A stretch of DNA of 64,000 nucleotides from assembly GCA_030562195.1 (NCBI GenBank), contig JAUJPP010000005.1:14318826-14382825 (forward strand), in the 5' to 3' direction. This DNA is from Nipponacmea schrenckii (lineage: Eukaryota > Mollusca > Gastropoda > Lottiidae). The notes beneath the pieces are model-generated. The model saw nothing but the letters and a program-made list of their open reading frames with translations. It had not been told where the DNA came from and made no database searches. Shown one piece after another: positions 60,101 through 64,000 of the stretch. A program made the translations under genes and the position numbers. Every line of letters begins with the position of its first letter. Position 1 is the stretch's first letter.

Positions 60101-62914
60101 ACACTCCGACCAAAATTAGAAACCAAGCCCACAATGTGTTGTTTGATGTAACCAAATATGATCTCTTGGCACTCAAAAATCATCTCCTAAACCGTTCTTG
60201 CATAACTAGGTTAATGGCGTGCGCATATGGATTACCTTGTTTCCGTTTTGTTTCAAGGAGTGGAATCCTTAAAGAAGTTATCAAAATGGTATTTGGAACG
60301 AAAATACTCACCATATTTCCATCCTTTGGCGTTAGCTGGTGAATAAACATCACCAGCACGGTTACATTGTGGTCTAACCAAATATTGAGAAATATTCAAA
60401 GCTTCAAATAATCGTGAAAAGGTCAACTCGGATAAGGCATCTCCTAGATTCTGTTTCTGCTCCTCTAAAAACTTTTGCAGTGAAAAGTCTGAAAAATGAT
60501 TATGGTAGATTATAGAACATTCACATGAAGAGTGTTTCATTTCGTTAATAGCTTTTTGTTTTAAATGAAATCGTTCTGCGGGGTTGTCGACAACCTCCTC
60601 AAGCCTTGTACCATATTTCAATAAGGCCAGCGCCAGCACAGCCGCTGGTTAAATGCCAAATTCTATGTAATATTGTAAGGTAATTTAGAATTAAAGATTG
60701 CCATACCTTTTAGGCTTGTTGTAGCATCCCAATCACAGAAGAGTTTTGGTATTTTGACATTATTAAGTACAGTAACAGAAGGTTGACAAGGTTTATCAGA
60801 ACTTAGACACACACTCATATTTAAACCTAATAGATACTGTTTGTCTCCAGCTAAATCATATATAACATAACTGAAAAAAATAACATATATTATACATATT
60901 AATACTGTATAATAAATTCAATATAAAAAAAACTTTTAAGATGAACTGTTACAATATACTATATAATTAACATATATAATCTTTTATAAAATATATTTTT
61001 TACAATACTATCCAATATATATAAGCTGTTATAAAATGGTGTACAACAAACTAAATATTATATAACTTTTAAAATACCATTATTAAATAAGCTGTAATGG
61101 ATGTAAACTATATATAAATATAATATAGAAAACTATTGGTCAGAATTGTTATATTAAAACACAGAGCCATGTGATATTTGGTACTCAAATAGAAGGAGTT
61201 GAATAATTAAGGTAAGAAGAATTTAACACTTACTCTACTCTTATGACACCTCGTAAATTGAAACTATCTGGTTGTCCTGTAATAGATACATTTTTTAAAA
61301 ATTTCTTAATGAAAAATGATGGTGTAAAATAATATCTTCTTTAATATATTTTTTTATTTGATAACGACACATGCAAAGTGATGAAAAGTAATGTGTTTTG
61401 TAACCTTTCCGGCCAAATCAATAATACTGTCCCAGTGTTTGTAATTTATCCAAGTACATGTAATCGTGTTAATAGTTATTATTCCGTGTGCTAAAATGAC
61501 AAGCAAGGAAATTTATTAAAACCATTGAATGATCCATAAAAAAATTATTATTAAACTCAATTCTAATTCTACTTTTTTTTTCATTTTTGTTTGTTGAATT
61601 TTCATTTTTGTTTTCTGAATTTTTGTTTATTTTAAGTCTATTAATTATTATTAGTAAACAAAAATGAAAATGAAGCAGAATTCAATCATAAATAAAAAAA
61701 AATTAAACATGTCCTAAACAAACCACCGTAGTTTTGCCTTACCCCAATTATAATTTATAAGCGATTTCTGTAGTTTGATTTTTTCAATGGAAAGAGTAAG
61801 AACATTGGTACACATATTGATACTAGCTACAGCATGGAAAGATCTTTTTAAGAATGGTACTTGGAGACAGCAGTCTATTCCAGTACAGAAATCAGGAACT
61901 TGACAAGACAGATCAGTAGGTAAAGCTGGTAGGTTCATGTTTAGCTGGCAATCTAAAATACAAAAAGTCGCTGTTCAAGTCTGGATGAACTCCCAGTAAA
62001 TACAGGACAAAAAATGTATGAAAGAATTGTTAAAGAGCTTGTATAAATTGTCACCACCTAGAAAATAAGATTTCAATTTTCTTCCATTGTAATCTCAGAA
62101 GTGTTTTACCACAGTCACAATTTAGTGACGACAGCATCTATCAATCAAAGCGTGTCACTTTGAAAATATTTCTTTATATCTTAATGAACTGTGGAATTAT
62201 GAAACTTAAAAAGTACAGCAATATGACATTTTTTAATTTTGCTATTCCACAACTTTTTGTATTAGACATACAACGTCTGTTATAGAAGAATCATCTTCTA
62301 TCAACTGACTCAAGATTTTTATTTCATCATAAAGAAAAGAAAAGATTTATGATGTAAAAATTTGAGTAGTACCTTTCTTCCATCCCTGAACAGCTGGTGC
62401 ATAAGTGGAACTGGCTCTGTCACACATTGGTGAAGTAAGGTATGGAGAAATACCAAATTTCTCCAGTAATTTCTCAATAATTGTATCTGTGAGCTGTCCT
62501 CCTTGTTCTGCTAACCATGCGTCCAGTTTGAAATCTGATAACAGAAATATGTGTCAATTATTATTCATAAGAATGGAAAAGTTACTTCTAATTGATGGTT
62601 TAAATCCTCGTAAGAGATTTCTCATTGACAAGCAAAGGCATCTTTTTATGCCAGTAAATCGAAACACAAATATGGTTTATCGATAAATTACAATCATTAC
62701 TGAAGTTCCTTTGATTTCGGCTACCTTCGAAATTTATACTTCTTAGTTACCTTTCAAAGCAAGAGTGGCGTCCCAGTCACATAACAATTTAGGTACTCTC
62801 ATATCGGTAAAAACTGGTATTTCTAAGTCACATTTGCCACCAGCAGTAAAACAGGCACTCATCTTTAAATTGACCAGATATTGTTTCTCTCCTGGTAAGT
62901 CTTCGATTCTAAAC
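19505..62914 (-). CDS. giant modular single-pass transmembrane protein, about 87 exons, 5' end outside window
   Basis: All coding evidence between these points fits one minus-strand gene. I placed exons by GT-AG sites and matched phase at each junction. The only failures are one frame break at 25,561-25,582 and three uncertain splice sites (32,172-32,184; 32,521; 30,544-30,595). The in-window product is about 5,100 residues. Order: Cys-rich four-exon cassettes, hydrophobic beta-rich segment, PAN/Apple-like domain, FN3-like modules, Cys-rich stretch, cadherin-like repeats, two EGF-like domains, transmembrane helix, cytoplasmic tail. Four strong furin-type sites suggest cleavage into several chains. 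The first visible exon starts mid-codon, so signal peptide and earlier cassettes lie right of the window. It is probably a cell-surface receptor, adhesion or matrix-linked protein. I do not recognise an orthologue. Introns run from about 100 bp to 2.1 kb. Confidence 0.85.
21295..21625. repeat. degenerate short tandem repeat in an intron
   Basis: Recurring phrases such as TGTGCTCCACAATATC, spaced about 24-27 bp apart, run through the intron between the transmembrane exon and the first tail exon. Copies are diverged. Confidence 0.6.
21725..22034 (-). CDS. giant gene, EGF-like domains and transmembrane helix (single exon)
   Basis: One exon of 310 bp. With CLNRGTC from the previous exon it forms EGF-like 1, closing with CNCTGGWVGSRC. 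EGF-like 2 begins DECTSSPC and ends YECAC. A helix of about 25 apolar residues follows (LVGWMIALIVIGVLLTIVII, roughly 21,739-21,813), then basic residues KRG. This fixes the topology: everything encoded at higher coordinates is outside the cell. Confidence 0.9.
22431..24975 (-). CDS. giant gene, cadherin-like membrane-proximal repeats with furin-type site
   Basis: Exons: 24,884-24,975; 24,404-24,587; 24,056-24,170; 23,614-23,818; 23,215-23,394; 22,431-22,653. After DTWSADKTISTRQKRAV (RQKR at 24,537-24,548, furin-type), two or three cadherin-like (Cadherin_5-style) beta domains follow. Marks are FTMTEDQG, VIDPEGDE, VTEANDAPT, VDPSDQL and GSLT. The last exon continues with YVPDEGVSGYDDI and ends at the first EGF Cys (MPCLNRGTCQ). 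Bracketing by a furin-type site suggests a membrane-tethered stub and a released or non-covalently held ectodomain. Confidence 0.75.
25221..25437. mobile_element. 217-bp MITE with 19-bp inverted repeats, intronic
   Basis: Ends AGGGATTGTAAAGAGGTTT (25,221-25,239) and the exact inverse (25,419-25,437). The right flank is TTAA and the left is TTGA, consistent with a mutated TTAA target duplication. It has the same AGGGAT start as the 12,378 and 46,745 elements but a different interior, so it is a related family. Confidence 0.8.
25523..27063 (-). CDS. giant gene, membrane-distal part of stem with furin-type site; one exon frameshifted
   Basis: Exons: 26,659-27,063; 25,948-26,107; 25,523-25,670. 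The first has FLCMKMCNEARRC, resembling a short Apple-type Cys pattern, then GRKKRDV (RKKR at 26,693-26,704), a furin-type site. The second is helical and the third beta-rich (LEFTIKYNP). The third is broken: an 11-bp unit is present twice (25,561-25,571 and 25,572-25,582), so the upstream and downstream frames disagree. The downstream frame joins the next exon in perfect phase, so coding constraint is evident on both sides of the break. Confidence 0.7.
27335..29770 (-). CDS. giant gene, last FN3-like module and linker
   Basis: Exons: 29,584-29,770 and 27,335-27,505, separated by the longest intron, 2,078 bp. The first begins EYQWAIGTTPGG and ends with the strand YYVSVKCRNGAG, the same signature as in the earlier blocks. 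The second (TVLLNAPNIADVNTNITG, then SIGCSWTVSAD) continues the next domain. The join is phase 1. The intron carries a LINE remnant in the opposite orientation. Confidence 0.75.
27740..29330 (+). mobile_element. LINE ORF2 C-terminal remnant inside an intron, antisense to the gene
   Basis: Broken open frames on the plus strand (27,757-27,972; 27,965-28,270; 28,874-29,233) match the C-terminal style of L1/Tx1-like ORF2. They read QTLFYNSFISHDDKYLCFK, then IIPGFLSAHDIL, and later DMPHLFIYC like the C-terminal zinc region. Frame changes, stops and gaps show age. It shares layout with the LINE at the left of the window but is not a close copy. Confidence 0.65.
30417..34358 (-). CDS. giant gene, Cys-rich and lectin-like-looking stretch
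   Basis: Exons: 34,184-34,358; 33,748-34,022; 33,370-33,525; 32,684-32,903; 32,172/32,184-32,521; 31,595-31,915; 30,906-31,074; 30,417-30,595. Cys clusters are DVCSCCKVDPDDKECLKTC and RPCIPCQTPCDRFEC. The exon at 32,172 encodes an all-beta stretch (SGSLDITNLISS, IVLRFNLTGD). IVKRST in exon 32,684-32,903 is a weak basic site. The last exon could start at 30,544 or 30,595 by phase; the longer form keeps a DVTPP boundary, so I prefer it. The donor near 32,172-32,184 is not certain. No family is recognised. Confidence 0.6.
34740..39514 (-). CDS. giant gene, FN3-like modules, third block
   Basis: Exons: 39,421-39,514; 38,918-39,035; 38,424-38,569; 38,116-38,249; 37,535-37,810; 36,816-37,091; 36,447-36,595; 35,913-36,054; 35,356-35,459; 35,146-35,254; 34,740-34,918. 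Motifs include AVGTTPGG, VFVTVKATNAAGL, YYFTVRAHS, HVDITPPVKG and WEDYIDNESGI. The start of the last exon is placed after TCTAGAG, because the earlier AG (at 34,943) gives the wrong phase. Several exons are 276 bp with phase 1 at both ends, so whole modules could be duplicated or skipped without a frame change. Confidence 0.75.
39865..43998 (-). CDS. giant gene, FN3-like modules, second block
   Basis: Exons: 43,755-43,998; 43,339-43,456; 42,892-43,064; 42,426-42,585; 42,018-42,209; 41,688-41,915; 41,423-41,582; 41,001-41,239; 40,734-40,864; 40,443-40,596; 39,865-40,086. About six modules. Boundary motifs are VVDLTPP, LDDTPP, VDISPP, VDTTPP and VDVTPP. The turn is SGI or ALHGIS, followed by the hallmark AVGTTPGG or AVGTTAGG, and the strand is YYVTVRGISN or YYVSVKAQNGAG. 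All junction phases agree. Repeats are diverged from each other, so the array is old. Confidence 0.8.
44144..44412. mobile_element. fold-back MITE relic in an intron
   Basis: Arms 44,201-44,252 and 44,318-44,367 are imperfect inverted repeats of about 50 bp, with a core TTCCTGAAATTCCACT matched exactly. The left outer part (AGGGAATGTAAAAAGGTTTTC) and the right part (CAAATTGATGCT, GTCCT, ATACAAA) resemble the ends of the 25,221-25,437 element. Confidence 0.55.
44438..48329 (-). CDS. giant gene, FN3-like modules, first block
   Basis: Exons: 48,140-48,329; 47,908-48,028; 47,513-47,607; 46,559-46,738; 46,181-46,361; 45,874-46,040; 45,557-45,684; 44,981-45,224; 44,438-44,609. Modules are about 100 residues. 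They show a boundary motif (IDTTPP, LDITPP, VDLTVP), a central W-x-x-x-x-D-x-E-S/T-G turn (NWDGIHDKETGIYGY, WVDFYDPESGL), and a strand such as KYYLTVRALN. These are signs of FN3-like beta sandwiches, used in adhesion. Exon 46,559-46,738 has its 3' splice site at the edge of a MITE. Confidence 0.75.
46745..47186. mobile_element. 442-bp MITE with TTAA target duplication (copy 2), in an intron
   Basis: Same family as 12,378-12,843: near-perfect 20-bp inverted repeats (one mismatch, AGAGAT for AGGGAT) flanked by TTAA at 46,741-46,744 and 47,187-47,190. It differs from copy 1 by an internal deletion of about 35 bp and small indels. The lower TTAA abuts the acceptor AG (46,739-46,740) of the exon 46,559-46,738, so the element's end serves as the pyrimidine tract of that splice site. 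Confidence 0.9.
48876..49584 (-). CDS. giant gene, beta module and PAN/Apple-like domain
   Basis: Exons: 49,281-49,584 and 48,876-49,105. The first reads like an FN3-type strand set (IYFTVVGRNSGGGS). The second encodes INYYQACLKKCLELPESKC, then LSVNYEITGHCELLEA. The spacing of four Cys and the central helix fit a PAN/Apple-type domain, a fold used for protein or carbohydrate binding. It stands alone between the hydrophobic region and the FN3-like array. Confidence 0.65.
49726..52689 (-). CDS. giant gene, hydrophobic beta-rich region ending in a furin-type site
   Basis: Exons: 52,536-52,689; 52,075-52,301; 51,463-51,625; 50,662-50,887; 50,110-50,326; 49,726-49,956. Early exons are helical (LLGAKLANMTIGEIMALVD). 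Exons 51,463-50,110 encode long alternating hydrophobic strands with many glycines (MIAFGGATPYGAVLTFGELN, LVPLRLRLLAVVTLRV). That is unusual in a secreted modular protein and suggests a large beta-sheet or lipid-contacting fold. Exon 49,726-49,956 opens with SARRKRAAG, so RRKR (49,939-49,950) would cut this region from the rest. With KRRKRR at 53,194 it bounds a fragment of about 400 residues. I do not recognise the fold. Confidence 0.75.
50940..50980. repeat. long T-run in an intron
   Basis: Two T-runs separated by CTTCGA lie between exons 50,662-50,887 and 51,463-51,625. Other intronic homopolymers are C (about 24,342), G (about 25,736) and G (about 34,499). Confidence 0.8.
51660..51795. 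repeat. two-copy tandem repeat in an intron
   Basis: The segment with GAAAGTACAAGAGCATTACT is repeated about 77 bp later as GAAAGTACAAGAACATTACT. Both are followed by an A-rich stretch and AGAG. Confidence 0.65.
52797..54081 (-). CDS. giant gene, cassette 7 (terminal, b and c fused) with furin-type site
   Basis: Exons: a 53,872-54,081; b+c 53,180-53,396; d-like 52,797-52,899. Exon a reads DCPVTLPAP, DNCQGISCC and KLDHC. The next exon joins b-like (TNITEKIGEAIDISY) and c-like (VVSVDIKLCAL, IPYCKFW) sequence in one piece, then ends in GCAKRRKRRSVI. KRRKRR (53,194-53,211) is an excellent furin-type cleavage site. The last exon (TTEDQYEAGLKDLIG) begins a helical linker. This closes the cassette array. 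Confidence 0.8.
54120..54330. repeat. two-copy tandem repeat of about 108 bp in an intron
   Basis: GAGTCTTATTGAGTCAATTT at about 54,138 recurs as GAGTCTTGTTGAGTCAATTT at about 54,246. The flanks around it (ACACAAA, AGAGAAACAAA) recur with it. Confidence 0.65.
54337..55412 (-). CDS. giant gene, cassette 6 (short exon d)
   Basis: Exons: a 55,203-55,412; b 54,884-54,926; c 54,573-54,733; d-like 54,337-54,393. Exon a has ECTKSITLPSLPD, CSTIDCC and FDYEWG. Exon b reads KEDVFHISGRVRL; its true donor is GTAGGTG at the lower end, not the earlier GTAAG inside it, as fixed by phase. Exon c has KVCFEDDSC and DVPILQK but lacks CDW, reading SPCDITK instead. The d position holds only 57 bp (FDFWSFKSCQLKT), so most of the helical d module is gone while the phase-1 boundaries are kept. 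Confidence 0.8.
55699..57181 (-). CDS. giant gene, cassette 5 (complete, four exons)
   Basis: Exons: a 56,963-57,181; b 56,547-56,589; c 56,178-56,338; d 55,699-55,875. Exon a reads ECPVSEVDKF, CTNIDCC and FEYTWG, so the usual G of GI-x-CC is replaced by N. Exon b has FYLKGVVRVE. Exon c has CLAENDCLF but ends PQPLCNYKESLEL in place of the usual PK-x-x-CDW. Exon d has FSLKNFQLREQ, TGLADYL, PGCD and NWRK. It is more diverged than cassettes 2-4, in line with its position toward the transmembrane side. Confidence 0.8.
57360..58420 (-). CDS. giant gene, cassette 4 (exons a and b fused)
   Basis: Exons: a+b 58,168-58,420; c 57,655-57,818; d 57,360-57,536. The first exon reads ECPLITNLPPL, SCTGIQCC, LKRSF and NYEWG. 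It then runs straight on into the b sequence (TKESLSMQKLVTA) without the intron present in other copies. Its donor leaves phase 2, exactly as exon b does elsewhere. Exon c has CFEKDKPC and KIPKLVCDW. Exon d has FSLSDWLKKQ, LGIAMYI, PPCL and KGWKN. Confidence 0.85.
58609..60009 (-). CDS. giant gene, cassette 3 (complete, four exons)
   Basis: Exons: a 59,797-60,009; b 59,450-59,492; c 59,042-59,202; d 58,609-58,782. Exon a reads DCPIQTLDFGKLPD and DFCTGIDCC, then IGRSF and LNYQWG. Exon b reads REQFNINGVVGIE. Exon c has DNLEGARQYLISVSATFCF and RVPKILCDW. Exon d has FSLSTWLEEQ, LNIAQYL, PQCD and GGWKN. This is the cleanest copy for building a profile of the cassette, about 195 residues long. Confidence 0.85.
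60312..61952 (-). CDS. giant gene, cassette 2 (complete, four exons)
   Basis: Exons: a 61,743-61,952; b 61,234-61,276; c 60,707-60,870; d 60,312-60,488. Exon a carries the Cys core: SCQVPDFCTGIDCC, then KRSF, a later lone Cys and the end INYNWG. Exon b is 43 bp (core FNLRGVIRV). Exon c has SVCLSSDKPC and KIPKLFCDW. Exon d has FSLQKFLEEQ, LNISQYL, PQCN and KGWKY. Intron phases are 1, 2, 1 and 1. Eight or more Cys per cassette and secretory context suggest disulphide-bonded extracellular modules. Confidence 0.85.
62373..62914 (-). CDS. giant gene, cassette 1 (partial): exons c and d
   Basis: Exons are 62,751-62,914 (c) and 62,373-62,534 (d). Exon c reads a beta-rich segment with CFTAGGKC, then the hallmark RVPKLLCDW. 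Exon d starts FKLDAWLAEQ, continues as a helical stretch with the Ile/Leu pattern LLEKFGISPYL, and ends with PMCDR and QGWKK. The preceding exons a and b of this cassette must lie to the right of the window, behind an intron that holds a Helentron-like element from 63,078. Both flanking introns (c-d and d-a) are phase 1. Confidence 0.8.
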
Positions 62915-63077
62915 CTACAGAACACAAAACGCATTTATAAATAATTTCAAACTATTTAGGGGCGTGGCAAATATAGTGAGTTACACATACACATTGACAG
63001 CGTGCTAGATTTATTTTTATTAGATAACCGGTACTTAATTAATTTATTCTTGAAGAAAAATAGCGATGACCCATCGT

Positions 63078-64000
63078 AATACGCCCACCATTGGCAGCCT
63101 TAGTTATTCGGGCGGTGGACAAAGTCAATAACTCAAAGTAAATATTTTTCGGTAAGCTAAATTTGCAATCGGTTTCTTCTTTGGGTAATTCAAAAGGCTC
63201 AAATCATGCTTTGTCAAAATCTATCAAGAAACCAGATCTCTATCAAGTCTACAAAGAATCAAAGGCTAATAAAGTGAACACGTTTTAAAGAACAAGGGCA
63301 ATAACTCAATAAATATTTTTTGATTAGTCTGATTTTCAATAGGGTCTATCCTCGAGTTATAACAAACACTCACACCAAGTTTCATCAAATTCCATCAAGA
63401 ACCCGGCTCCCTATCGTGTTCACAGTGAATTTTAGGATAGGCTTCATCCTTGGGTCACTACAAAGACTCATTCCAAGTTTCATTAAAATCCATCAAGAAA
63501 TGTGGTCTCTATCGTGTTCACAATTATGGTGGACAGGCAGACAGACAGACAGGCGGGCAGAAGGCTTCATCCTTGGATGATTACAAACACACACACAGAA
63601 ATTGGTCAAAATCCATCCAGAAACCATCTCTCAATCATGTCCACAACACATCTTTGAACGCAAAATGAATGTGTTTTCAAGAACAAGGGCAATAACTCAT
63701 CAATTTATTTTTCGATTTGTCTGATTTTCAATAGGCTCCATCCTTAAGTAATAACAAGCAATCACACCAAATTTCATCAAAATCCATTAAGGAACACACT
63801 CTTAATCGTGTTCACAACAAATTTTCAAAAACAAGGGCAATTACTCATTGAATATTTTTCGATTGGTCTGATTTTCAATAGGCTTTTTCCTTGGATTATA
63901 ACAAACACACTCACCAAATTTGGTCAAAATCCATCAAGAAATGTGGTCTCTATCGTGTTCACAACAATTGTGGACAGGCAGACGGACAGACAGACAGACA
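63078..64000 (+). mobile_element. second Helentron-like tandem-repeat element, cut by window end
   Basis: Starts with AATACGCCCACC, matching the 5' inverted repeat of the 5,880-9,110 element. It continues with the same monomer phrases (GATTTTCAATAGG, CATCCTTG, CACACCAAGTTTCATCAAA). A degenerate ACAG/ACGG tract lies at about 63,531-63,560, and another begins near 63,972 and runs off the window. It lies upstream of the first visible exon of the giant gene, so it is intronic if the gene continues as expected. Confidence 0.75.

Overview
The window is animal nuclear DNA: AT-rich, with many short exons, GT-AG introns and several classes of eukaryotic transposon. A roughly 160-bp tandem-repeat element carrying an (ACGG)n tract and a terminal hairpin resembles the Helentron/pearl-type elements described in molluscs. 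Together with the overall gene style, this suggests a lophotrochozoan, most likely a mollusc (inference).

Left part (1-19,500) is a repeat landscape with no convincing host gene apart from one weak orphan exon. It holds a long L1/Tx1-like LINE ORF2 with a 31-A tail (about 327-4,555), an inverted ORF1 fragment of another LINE (4,745-5,208), a Helentron-like tandem-repeat element with higher-order duplication (5,880-9,110), a 55-bp minisatellite, an internally deleted Harbinger transposase relic (10,219-10,845), and a degenerate tyrosine-recombinase (DIRS/Ngaro-type) retroelement on the minus strand (11,698-14,085) with a TTAA-flanked MITE inserted in it. A 65-bp minisatellite lies at 18,612-18,940.

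Right part (19,505-62,914, continuing beyond the window) is one giant minus-strand gene. I resolved about 87 coding exons by matching splice sites and reading phase. Phases agree throughout except in one exon, where an 11-bp tandem duplication breaks the frame. The in-window protein is about 5,100 residues and lacks its N-terminus. In protein order it has: 6.5 copies of a Cys-rich, four-exon cassette that I do not recognise; a hydrophobic beta-rich segment bounded by furin-type sites; a PAN/Apple-like domain; about fifteen FN3-like modules; a Cys-rich stretch; cadherin-like membrane-proximal repeats with two more furin-type sites; two EGF-like domains; one transmembrane helix; and a cytoplasmic tail of about 150 residues with a 24-bp microexon. 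It looks like a giant multiply processed cell-surface receptor or adhesion protein. Its function is unknown, and I give no symbol.

Introns of this gene host a LINE remnant in antisense, several MITEs (one ending at a 3' splice site), minisatellites, and a second Helentron-like element at the right edge of the window.
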